From: Lasiosphaeris hirsuta
Taxonomy: Eukaryota > Ascomycota > Sordariomycetes > Sordariales > Lasiosphaeriaceae
Length of the DNA: 64,000 bases
NCBI GenBank assembly: GCA_030549175.1
Contig: JAUKUA010000007.1
Location: 3,038,001-3,102,000, forward strand
Reading direction: 5' to 3'
Shown: one piece after another, positions 47,457-58,100 of the stretch
Layout of the letters: each line of letters begins with the position of its first letter
How positions within the stretch are numbered: the stretch's first letter is position 1
Program-made: the position numbers and the translations under genes
Notes under the pieces: model-generated
The model's input: the letters and a program-made list of their open reading frames with translations, nothing else
What the model was told of the DNA's origin: nothing
The model's database searches: none

Positions 47457-49497
47457 TCAGTATACACTCCCTTGAATGCTCCGATCCTCCCTCTCGGCAT
47501 GCCTCAGGAGCGCATCATCTGCCTCATCCGTCAGTGTTCTCGACAATTCATTCTCATCACTGCTCCCCTCCTTGTCCACCTCCTCATCGTCATCATCGCT
47601 CTGGCCATGGCTGTGACTGTGGTCATCATGCTCGTGCTCACCATCGGCCTCATGCTCGCCATCGCTACTGTGCGGATGATCGCCGAGTCGGTTTGCCCGT
47701 ATCCTATGGCCCATGCGGCTCTGGTCGCGCGAGACGTGGTGGTTATGATGGCCGTGGTGGCTGTGATGCAGCCCGCTGCCGTTGCCGCTGCTGTTTACCT
47801 TCTTGATACTCTCGGCGATACTATTGGCGCCGCTACTGTTGGGGGTGGCGTTACTACCTCCGCTGGTTACGTCGAGGTTCATCCTCGCCCTCCGCCGCCG
47901 ATGGTCGTCGTCCTCAGACGAGTCAGCATCGCTGGGTACGGCACTGCTGTGCCCGCTGTACGTGCCGCCGAAGTCTCGCCCGACGTGCAACTGCAGAATG
48001 TGCGCGTGGTCGAGTGGGCGTCCGGCGTGGTGCAGCACGTGCGCCGGCACCGTCGGGCTCTTGAAGTGTCCTCGAAACCGATCGTCGACGGAGATGAAGG
48101 AAGGCGTCCCGTCGGGGCTCGAGACTACCTCCTCGCGTGCCCGGGTCACATCGATCTGAGGCCCGGAGATGATTTGCGCGGGTGTTGGACCGGAGGATCC
48201 GCTGTCGTTGTCGTTAGAATGGGAATGAAATCGCTTTGCTGCGGGTCGCCGGCTCACAATCGTCGAAGCCTGGCTGCCGTTGCTAACCGTATGGCTGTTG
48301 GCTGTGCCGTTGAACGAGGGGTTCTCGCTGGCGTCCTGGTGGACATTGATGGTACCTTCGGGGGTGCTCTCGCTCCTAGCTCCAGCCGCGGCAACGCTGC
48401 CGTTCTTGGTGGTGCCGACCGCTGCGGGCGCGTCAAAGGTGATGCTGTCGCTCTTCACTAGGTCAGCCAGGTTTTGGCGGATCTTAAAGCTCTTGTCGTG
48501 GTTGCATCCGTTTGGGCAGCCTCCCCACCGACGTTTTTCGACGGGAGGTGCGGTGAGGGCGGTTTGGGAGAAGGCGCGCGCGAGCGTGGAGCTGTCCTTA
48601 CTGTTTCCCTCCCCCTTCTCGCTCTTGTCCCCCTTTTCCTCCTTGTCTCCTTTTTCTTTTGCCTGCAGCATCGCCCGCTCCCGCTTGAGTTCGGACCAGG
48701 TGCGTAGCTTGTTCTGAAGTATGTACTTGCCGCTGTCCTCGTTCTTCCGCATGATGAGAAACTCGCAGTGGTTGACATTGCGGAGGTCCTCGAAGTACTC
48801 GACACTGAAGTGGTACCACTTCATGAGGAAGACACGGGACATGAGGCCGTGTGTGACTGTGACCATGTTAGCACGTCCTGCTCTCTGCTTGATGTTTACA
48901 CCTTGGCGTACCCAGTACACAGACGCTGGCGAAGTCGTCCTCGCCAAACTGCCGCCATAGGCTTTCGTTGAAACCGCTGACGCGATCATATGCGTCGGCG
49001 GCACTCTCGCCGTTGGGAATTCGGTAGAAGAAGTGACCATAGTCGGCGCGCTCCTGCCACATGCGCTCCATCTCGGCGCTGCAGGGCTGGAAGTTGCCAA
49101 AGTCCTGCTCGCGCAGGCGAGGCTCCTCGTACACCTTGATGTTGTTGCGCTTAAACGGGCTGGGCTCGGGCTCATCGCTGGTTAGAGTTGCAAGGATGCC
49201 CTCGGTGGTTTCGCGTGTGCGGCGGTAGGGGCTCGTGAAGAAGTGCAGCGTGTCGTCAGCGCGCAGGAGCTTGCGTAGCCGACGGCCCGCATCGTAGGCC
49301 TGTTGCCAGCCATCTGACGTCAGTTTGACGCGGTGGTCGGGTATGGTCTGGTGGATATCGCGATTCTCTGGGTGGGCGACTGTTAGTAAGGCTATACAGT
49401 GCTTGCGCTCTCAGCGCAGCGGCCGGGTGAATTCTGACGTACTGTTGCCCTCAGACTGGGCGTGCCGGATCAGAATAATAAGCCTTGGCTTCCCCAT
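47457..49497 (-). CDS. Histidine phosphatase superfamily protein with long acidic, His-rich tail
   Basis: Three exons, 49497-49443, 49367-48912 and 48856-47457, encode 636 residues; the introns are 75 and 55 nt. The N-terminal 260 residues form a phosphoglycerate-mutase-like domain: MGKPRLIILIRHAQSEGN with catalytic His12, TSPYRRTRETTEGI, YEEPRLREQDFGN, RIPNGESAADAYDRVSGF, and VTHGLMSRVF with the second catalytic His173. Both introns join conserved blocks exactly (SEGN|KNRD and VCVL|VTHG). After this come a Lys/Glu-rich helix, a CPNGC cluster, and a disordered tail with His runs near 525-540 and a His/Asp/Glu stretch near 570-605. It resembles fungal phosphoglycerate mutase family proteins related to yeast Det1. 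The substrate is unknown. Confidence 0.92.
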
Positions 49498-50919
49498 GGT
49501 TGCTGGCAGCGAGATGAGGCTTCAATGGCGTGGTTGTGTGTTATATGCCGTTGTAGTGGTGGTGTGATTTATGGACGGTGTAGTAGTTGGGGAAAGGCAA
49601 AACTTGAGGGTATCAATTTCTAGTGTTGAGTGATGGGCCACGGGCTAGTGGAAACAGAGCAGACGAGGCGATACACGACAGCTAGCGGGATATATACGCG
49701 CAGCGACAGTGCGCAGCACAGTAGTGTAGAAATAGTGTACAAGTACAAATGGATATCGACAGATGCAGACAGCCTTGGCTTGGGAGAGAGGAAGAGAGTC
49801 ACGAAGGGGAAGAAAAGGGTAAAAGGCAGAAGGGGGCCCGTGGTGCGAGATCGGTCTCGTCGTCTAAGCCCAACCTGAGCAGTTATACGAATACACACAA
49901 TCCCGCTCGCCCTTGCTCCTCAGATGCCCAAGACATTACAAATGCAGGCGTCACAGGCGTCACAGGCGAAACTGGGCTGCGAAGGTTTGATGTTGGGAAC
50001 GATGTTGGGCAGGCAAGGGAGACACCGGGCTGTGCAACCCCACAAATTTCGTTCTTTGGGCGCGCGCTTTTGAGAGGGGCATCGATCTGCCGTTTGCCAT
50101 GCGCCGAGTGTTGCAGCAGCGGTATTTTTATATCTTTTTTTTTTTTTTGCTCGTCGATCAATCGAGTCTGTCCCGTCCGTCAATGTGCGGGCCGTAGAGG
50201 TTGTCACTTTGCAGCACACTATTTGTATGCTATATAGTGTTATCCGTCTTCGCTGCCCAGGATGGCATGCTGAGGTGTTTTGGTCGACTCTCTCCGCTGC
50301 GAACTCGAAAGAGGCAAACCCCTCGCCACCGAATGAGAGCTCGGGCGATTCCGATCCCGGCAGTTTCGACTTTTGGGACCCTGGAACCCTGCGCCCATGT
50401 TGAGGCAAAGCGCCACGAAACAAACGCCGTGGCTTCAGTGTTCATTGGCCTTGACTCTGCGCAGCTGACCTTGCCTCTTCCTAACGGCGGCTAAGTGGGT
50501 CAAGCGCCCGCCTCTTGTGATCAAGAGCGCGAAGGGTCTAATCCATAGGGGCAATGCTAGACGTACAGTGTAAATCTTGAAACATTTCCTGTCTGTGATC
50601 AGATGCCATATGCGGGGTCCATTGCAAGTGGAGGAGGAAGGGCTGCAGTTCCAAGGCTCTCAGCTGAGTATCCATCGCGATAAGATAAGGCAAAAAGGGC
50701 TGACGGAACGCCAGAGCTTCGCGAACGTGAGCGGAACACTCCGAGACATTTAGACAAGCCACCAACCGCGGCGTGATCTCAGCCTCATCAAGAATCCCAC
50801 CACATCCCCCCAACGCCACACCCAACCTCAAGCTCTCGCTCCCCACCATCAAACTACCACCATCGCGCGGCAACAACAGCAGCAGCAGCGACAAAGAAGA
50901 AAGAAAAACACGGCCCAAG
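49498..50919. promoter_or_regulatory. Divergent promoter region, histidine phosphatase / DUF1168-like gene
   Basis: The 1.4 kb lie between two divergent start codons. A T-run lies at about 50137-50149. A tRNA-like segment near 50484-50545 has an A-box-like and a poor B-box-like sequence but no complete cloverleaf. The frame of the right-hand gene is open upstream to 50773 with only GTG, so ATG 50920 is preferred as its start. Confidence 0.5.
49689..49696 (-). promoter_or_regulatory. Candidate TATA box of the histidine phosphatase gene
   Basis: A TATATA element about 195 bp upstream of the start codon at 49497. It is a positional guess only. Confidence 0.3.
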
Positions 50920-51588
50920 ATGTCCGCCCCCGGCCCCGAAGCCATCCCGACCTCAGCGGACCCGCGCTCGCACCGGCCGCTCAAAAAGAAACGCGCGCTC
51001 TCGCCGGCCTCGGTGCAAGCCTCGCAGCTCTCGCACCTCTTCGCGCACCCGGACACCGAAATCCGGCTGCCGCCCACCTCTGGCGTCCCCGCCAGGACGC
51101 TGCCGGCCCCTCCAGAGATCGTGACCAACGTCCAGGGCTCGTCCGCCGGCGCCGGGTCGGGCGAGTTCCACGTGTACAAGGCGGCGCGGCGGCGCGAGTA
51201 CGAGCGGCTGCGGCTGATGGACGACGAGGTGGCCAAGGAGAAGGCCGCGGCCGAGTTTGAGGCCACGCGCAAGGAGAGGGAGGCCAGGGATGCCGAGAAG
51301 ACGCGGAAAAACCGGGAGAAGCGGGAGAAGAAGAAGATGAAGGGCAAGGCAGGTGCAAAGAGCGGCGGGTCGACTCCTGCCCCAAGCGCGACGAAGACAA
51401 ATGGTCAAGGTGGAAAGGGGAAGAAGGAGGCTGGTATTCAGAAACGAGCGCACAGCGACGACGGTGAGATCAAGACCTCGACAAATGCACCAGAGGAGGC
51501 TAAGGAGGGAGCTGCGAGCGCGTCGAGATCCGAGGCACCTGCGACGGTAGTGGTACCTACGGGCCTGGTCATTCATGACGACGATTGA
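50920..51588 (+). CDS. DUF1168 / PRKRIP1-like protein
   Basis: A single exon of 222 residues. From about residue 83 it carries the family block FHVYKAARRREYERLRLMDD, followed by a highly charged helix (EFEATRKEREARDAEKTRKN, then REKREKKKMKGK). This is the PRKR-interacting protein 1 / DUF1168 signature; the human member is a component of late spliceosomes. An N-terminal basic stretch RPLKKKR is a possible nuclear localisation signal, and the tail is disordered and acidic, ending in HDDD. A nuclear, splicing-linked role is inferred from the family. The gene converges on cct3, with 268 bp between their stop codons. Confidence 0.88.
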   Translation: MSAPGPEAIPTSADPRSHRPLKKKRALSPASVQASQLSHLFAHPDTEIRLPPTSGVPARTLPAPPEIVTNVQGSSAGAGSGEFHVYKAARRREYERLRLMDDEVAKEKAAAEFEATRKEREARDAEKTRKNREKREKKKMKGKAGAKSGGSTPAPSATKTNGQGGKGKKEAGIQKRAHSDDGEIKTSTNAPEEAKEGAASASRSEAPATVVVPTGLVIHDDD

Positions 51589-51856
51589 AGGAGCTGACAA
51601 GACGTGGGATGCAAAGGGAGGATCTGACAGCTGACAGGGCGAACCCGGGGCTTAATTCGTAAAAGGCCTTTTTTTTATCTACCGTGGCAACATCTATCTA
51701 GCATTTTTACAGAGGGAGGAGGAAGGATGGGGAAAGGACGCTTCGATATGTCACAGCGCAACATCGAAATGCACCGTAACCCCAACCGCCACCCAAAATC
51801 TCGCCAGACTGACCATCTAGAGTCCCCGGGTTTCACACTACTTTATTACCTCTTAA

Positions 51857-53890
51857 TTACTCATCGGTTCCACCACCGCCGGTGCCAACACCCGGCTGCG
51901 CCTTTCTGGCGCTGCAAATATCATCCACTCTCAACAAGAGACAAGCAGCCTGCCAAGGGGGTTAGTACACACACACATCTCATTCTCAGATAGCACCTGG
52001 GAAAATGCTAAAACAAAATCAAATAAAGAAGAACATACCTCAATCGCAGTCTTCATGCTCTGCACCTTGATGGCCTCTGGCTCCCACACGCCGTAATCCT
52101 TCATGTCTGCCAACAGGCCCGTGTCGCCGTTGATGCCCCAAGAGCTCTTTCCTTCGGCGTGCTTAGCACGGAGATCGGTCAACACCCGGACGGGGCTCTT
52201 GCCCGCGTTTTGAATGAGCGTGCGCGGGATAACCTCGAGAGCCTCGGCAACGGCCTTGTATGGCCACTGCTGGACACCTTCGATGCTCTTTCCGAGCTGT
52301 GATAACCTCACAGAGACAGCCATCTCGGTCGCACCACCACCAGGTGACAGGCGAGGATGGAACAGGACATTTCGGGCCACACCCATAGCGTCCTGCAAGT
52401 TGCGCTCAATCTCGTTGAGTACATCCTTGGATGGACCGCGGAGTAGGACAGTGCACGCCTTGGGCGTCTTGCACTGGGTAAGGAAGGTAAAGTACTCGTC
52501 GCCAATCTTCTCAATCTCGAACAGGCCGCACTGCGTTCCAATGTCGGATTCTTGGAGGTCCTCTACCCGATTTACGATAGTGGCGCCAGTCGCTCTCGCT
52601 ATCCGGTTGTTGTCGGTCTTGCGCACACGCCTGAGCGCGGTCACGTTTGACTTCATGAGGTAATGTTGTGCCAAATCTAGTGCCAATCATGTTAGCTCTG
52701 CAAGGCCTCAAGAGTACATATGAGAGCGACGTACCTGAAACACCCTTCTCTGTGATGACGAGGTCCGGGCTGAGGGCCAAGATGGCCTCGCACATAGACT
52801 TGACTTGCTCCTCCTCAATCTGCAGGATGCGGTTCCAGTCATCCTCCTTGGTGATCTCAATGTTTGTTTGCGACTCGCCCTTCTTGTACTCGAGCGGGCA
52901 ATCGAGTAGGACGATGCGAGGGTTCTCAATCCTGCGGCGCATCTTGGGGTGGGTAATGTCCTTGTTGAGCATGACACCGTCAAGCACACGGCTGTCCTCG
53001 ATCTCGCCGCCGGGCACCTTCTCGATACGGGCGTAACGCTTGATGTCGACCTCGTGCTTACCATTACCAACATCCCATGCGACGGTGCGCACTGCCTTGA
53101 GCGCCAGGCTGCACATGAGTTCCGACCACCGCGAGACAAACTTGGTGCCGATGGAGGATGAGATGAGCTGGTACATGGCCTTGTCGTCGTTGATGTCGAT
53201 AGGGAGCGAGATTTCCTCTATGATTTCCAAGGCGTCCTTGAGGGCGCGCTTGAAGGCCGAGATGATGATGACGGGGTGGATGTTGCGCTCGAGCTGCGGG
53301 AGTGCTTGCGCGAGGATCTCACCAGCTGCCAGGCACCCAGTTAGCTAAATCTCACCCTCCCTTGTTGATGTTCCTCATCCCAGCGACAGCCGCTTACCCA
53401 AGATGATGACTGTTGTAGTTCCGTCGCCCACCTCTTCGTCTTGCGTCCGGCTGAGTTCGATCATGCTCTTTGCTGCCGGGTGTGACACCTCGATCTCGCG
53501 GAGGATGGCGTGACCGTCGTTTGTGAGGACGATGCCGCCCATGGGGTCGAGCAACATCTTGAGCATAGCCTTAGGGCCAAGGCATGATCTAATAATGTCG
53601 GCGACACTATATCGAACCAGTCAGGTAAGCATTTGTTTATTTCCCGTAGAGGGTGGAGGGGTAGCGGCTCGCGTGGAGCGGGGAGGGCGTAATGCGGGAT
53701 GCGGAACGCGGGGTGGAGGGGTGTGTTTACGTTTTGGCAGCAGCGATGTTGGACAGCTGGGCTTTCCGCCCAGTCTGCCTCTCACCGCTGTTGGTGTCTG
53801 CGTAGTTGTGAGATATGTCAGCTAGCTGTGCCGCCGAGCGCGCGAGAGTCGGGGAGAAGCCATACTCATTATTACGACTGGTGCCTGCAT
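51857..53890 (-). CDS. cct3: T-complex protein 1 subunit gamma (CCT3)
   Basis: Six exons: 53890-53866, 53797-53731, 53606-53398, 53325-52735, 52676-52039 and 51949-51857. They encode 540 residues, the normal CCT gamma length. The N-terminus MQAPVVIMNTNSGERQTGRK and the block AAKTVADIIRSCLGPKAMLK are restored across the first two introns. Chaperonin motifs follow: DPMGGIVLTNDGHAIL, EVGDGTTTVIILAGE (nucleotide binding and hydrolysis), SPGGGATEMAVS and the C-terminal AACLLLRVDDICSA. CCT3 is one of eight subunits of the cytosolic TRiC/CCT double ring, which folds actin, tubulin and other proteins using ATP. The introns are 68, 124, 72, 58 and 89 nt. Confidence 0.97.
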
Positions 53891-55101
53891 CTTGGCGGTT
53901 TGTGCCTTTGCTGGACCTCAGGGTGGTGGTTTGCTGCTACGGGTCGCAACTCGGAATGCTGGGTCGGTTTGTATGGTGGGGGAAGGTCGCAGGGAATGGT
54001 GCAGCTAGGAATGGCTTTAGCGGCGGTCGTCTGGAATTTTGCTGTTCGCTGCGAGTCTTCGTCGGTTGCGCAGGCAGCTTAAGGTAGGTGGGGATGCTTG
54101 CCCCCGAAAAAGTTTAGAATTCCTAGGACCAAGCTCCCAATGTGGGTCTGGAACGCCAGACCCGGATCAATCCAGCCTCCGGCTCCGTCACACCTGTAGC
54201 TCCTTCCCTCTCACATAACCACATCACATCAGCTGTGACTTGATTCAACTCTGAGCCCAAGATGATTCCCAATTATATCTATTTCTACTTTCAGCTTTAA
54301 TATTACGCCCCTCCAATGCATGCCAAGCCTCCAGTGATGAACCCCTTTCAGAATGAAAACACTTCTCTTCCAATTGGCAGTTCCCCCTCATAAACGCTCT
54401 TGGCTGGCACACAATACCCGAGAGGATGAACGGCAGTGACACGTGGAAGCACCAAACAAACCTCATGTGAAATACGGCTTCCTCCGCCGTAGTGATCCTT
54501 AAATATGCCACTTCCTACATGCTACCATACACCAGTTATTTTCCCAAGTTCCACCTCTGACCCAGGCCATCTACCCTAACTCCTGCCTTTCCCTTGACAA
54601 CTCCAAGTCCTTCCCCGCCCAATACACCAACAGAAACACAGTACTCGGCACCACATTCTAAAATGCAAGGTCATTCAAGTAATGTGATAGGTATGATGTG
54701 CCGATGCCTGGCCTCTACCAATCAACTCGCCCCCCCCCCTCCCCCCACCCATCCAGTTGTTGCCTATGAAGAATGACGTTATGATGATTAAAAGAAGACA
54801 CCAACAACGGAAACCCAGAGATAAAACGCCTGTACAATGCTCAACGACATAACAACCAATAGCAACAACCAAGAGTCATCTCAAAAGACCGAGACGCAGA
54901 GAAAGTGGAGGAGGGATATGAAGGGAAAGGCTATGTACCGGTTGGAATCCCTCCTCCAACTCTCTTTACCATCACTTCCTTTCCACTTCCATCCAATTGC
55001 TTTGCTTGCTGCCTGTTCATGCTTCTCTACCCTACACTGACGACGCCTTAATCTAGCATGACTAACACCGCCAAACCCTGTCTTTTCTGCCCGTATACCG
55101 C
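53891..55101. other. Intergenic region between the histidine kinase gene (3' side) and cct3 (5' side)
   Basis: Both genes are on the minus strand. The stretch carries the kinase terminator and the cct3 promoter. A short C-rich run lies at about 54731-54746. No exon or RNA gene was recognised. Confidence 0.5.
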
Positions 55102-58100
55102 TCAAAAGAACTTGGAAAGAGCATTACTGAGGTCGATAAAATCCACCGGCTTCGTGACATAATCGTTGAACCCGGCCGCGACGCACTTCTCCTGCACATC
55201 CGACATGACGTTGGCCGATAGCGCGACGATAGGTATGGCCGTGTGACCCTCACGTGCCTCCCAGTTGCGGATTTCGCGGCAGGCCTGATACCCGTCTTTA
55301 CGCGGCATATGAAGGTCGCACTACATCACAGCAGTTAGCCATCATACCAATACACAGTCGAACAGGACAAAAACATACCAAAATCAATGAGTAATACCCA
55401 TGATCTTTCGAAAACACGCGCTCCGTGCATTCGACCCCGTCCGCCGCCAGCTCCACTGCCACGCCCACCTTCCTCAGGTATTTCTGCAGCACCTTCTGGT
55501 TGACTGGATTATCTTCCACCAAGAGCACATTGTACCCCTTGTTGCCCATCCGCCTCTCCATGTCCAAATAGCTCTGCTTCTGGTGCTCCACCAACCTCTG
55601 CGCTGTCGACCGATTCCGATCAATACTCAAGTCACGCTCCTTGGCTGGGTCGAAGATAACAGCGAACCGCGAGGGCTTGACGGGCTTGTATATGTACGTC
55701 ACTCGGCTCTCTGACAGCATATCTTCGTACCGTGTGCCCGCCGCCATCTTCATCACAGCCTGCCTCTGTACTGAGTCTGACAGGATCAGGATGACCACCT
55801 TGCCCACCATGTTGGACCGCATGATTTCCCCCATAAGGTTGATTATTTCCTCAGGCTCTGGCAAGTTTACTACCACGTGCGTGAAAAGCACCGGGTCGTC
55901 GCCCCCAATCAGCCTTTGGGCCTCTTGCACCGTCCCGAGCCCCGTAATCTGATGCGGGATATCTTTGGGTAGCGTCATCTCGATATGCTTGGTTGTTGCC
56001 TCACGACTGTGCATCTGTGGGCAAATGATTAGGATCGAGTACATGGGCGGGCGAAAGTCGGTTACGTCGGGGGTCGCGGGATGGTTCTCATCGCCAGGCC
56101 GTGGTGTGGTACCGGGGGAGCTCCGGCCTGACGGCATCTCCAGCTTCATTTGTGAGAGGTCTTGTCCACTAGCGCGCGCCGCTTCACTAAACCGCACTAA
56201 TCCAAAGTTGACTGAGGACATGGACGAGCGCTCCGTAACTTGTGTCCGTAAAGAGTTGCCAGAGAGTTCCGAGCTTCCACTAGAAGCCACCGCCGGTGAC
56301 CGGAAGCCGGGGTCGATGTTCGAAGGACTTTCTGTGGGGGTTTTGCGGAGTAGCATGCCCATAGGGAGTGCCGGATGTGGTACCTGCCCACCAGCGACCG
56401 ACAGGGGAGAATCCCGCACAAAGCCCGGTGTTGGGTGAGGTGTCGAGGCTGCTAGGTCGGGGCGGTCGACTTCGGTGGGCAAGCCAAACTTGGCCGTGAA
56501 GGTAAAGGTCGACCCCTTGCCTGGGATCGCACTCCCTTCCATATGCCCACCGTGGAGCTCAGCTAATTGACGTGAAATGACCAGGCCCAGTCCGCTTCCT
56601 CCGTGCTGTCGGGTACTGCTCCCATCAATCTGGCTGAACGGCTTGAAGATCAAATCAGCCTCCTCTTGCGTGAAGCCCCTTCCAGTGTCGATGATGGAGA
56701 ATTCGAGCATGATTTCATTTTCTTCAAGTTGTCCATCTTTTGGCATAATGATTCTGCATCTGCTGAAGACCTCTCCCTGACTGGTAAACTTGATGGCGTT
56801 GCCAATGACGTTGAGTAGGACCTGGCGAATCCGCACCTTGTCGCCCTTAACCCAGGCTGGCACATCCTCTTCGACTACATAGTTGAGTTCCAGACGCTTT
56901 GCTATGGCCATTGTGGAAACGAGCTCGTTGACGTCTTCGATGAGGGACCGTGTGTGGAACCATTCGTGGTTAAGCTTCATCATCCCGGCATCAACCTTGG
57001 ACAAATCCAGAATATCGTTGATGATCATGAGAAGGCTGTTGGCGCTGGTTTGGATCGTGTTCGTGTAGTCCCGCTGCTCCTCGTTGAGAGCTGTGTCTTG
57101 CAGGAAGCTGACCATTCCGGAAATGCCAATCAAGGGGGTTCTGATCTCATGGGACATGTTGCTTAGGAACCGCCCTTTTGACTCCATTGCTTCTTTGAGT
57201 TTGGTTTCGAGGAGTTTGAGGTCGTTGATATCTGTAGCGGAACCGAAGAAAGAGCTAACACCATTCCCAAAGTCGACATTGTCGATTTCAACGCACCGGA
57301 TAAGATGCCAGCGATACTCCCCGCTCTTAGAGCGTAGCCGGATTTCGGTAGTGTATGAAAGTCGACCGTTACTATCGGTTGAGACTCTGATAACCCCCTT
57401 CCGGGCGAGCTCTGTGAGATTGGCGGTGGGAAGTTCGTATACAGAGCCAGTACTGGAGCTGTTATTCCGAGACAGCGCCTGGTGAATACCCCGGATATTG
57501 CTATCGGCATTACCCGAGGTGTTCTCACCCACGGATGGGGGGGCCTTCCCGACTGAATTCGACGGTTCGTGACCTTTCCTTTCGCCTCTGGGAACAGGTG
57601 TCGGTGGCCGGTCAATGGGAACCCGACATTTGGCCAAATCGTCTGGGTGAACGAAATCCATAAAGCCCAGCCCGAGGACATCCTCGAAGCTCTGCCCCGT
57701 ATAAGATAGCCATTGCTCGTTTGCAAACGTGATGCCCTCGTCCTCGGTGGCGGTGAATATGATTTGCGGGATCAAGTTTGCGAGTAGACGGTGCTTTGCT
57801 TCAGACGCCTCAATCTCTTCCTGGCGGGCTGCTCTCAGTTCTGCAATGTGTTGATCGTGAATATCCATGTATGATCCGAGGAATTGTAGGATAACTCCTC
57901 TCTTGTCCTTGGAAGCCACAGCCCGAGCATAGAACCACCGGTACGCCCCATCAAAGCGCCGGATGCGCACAGTCCTAGAGAATTGTTCACCAGTCCTAAC
58001 AGATAGGCCCCAAGTCCGGAGATACTCATCCCGATCATCAGGGTGAATGCTTCCCCAAGGGTCGGCAGCTAAATCGGCCGAAGTCTGCCCACGGTAGCTG

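Noticed and set aside
47472..48461. 329-codon open frame on the plus strand
   Set aside because: It is antisense to the His/Asp-rich tail of the histidine phosphatase, whose frame is supported by conserved catalytic blocks and splicing.
50484..50545. tRNA-like segment with A-box-like and B-box-like sequences
   Set aside because: The hairpin CTCTT/AAGAG leaves only a 6-nt loop, the acceptor and T-stems do not pair, and the B-box has two mismatches. At most it is a tRNA relic.
50773..50919. 49-residue upstream extension of the DUF1168-like protein
   Set aside because: It starts only at GTG and its sequence resembles a 5' leader; ATG 50920 gives a normal family N-terminus.
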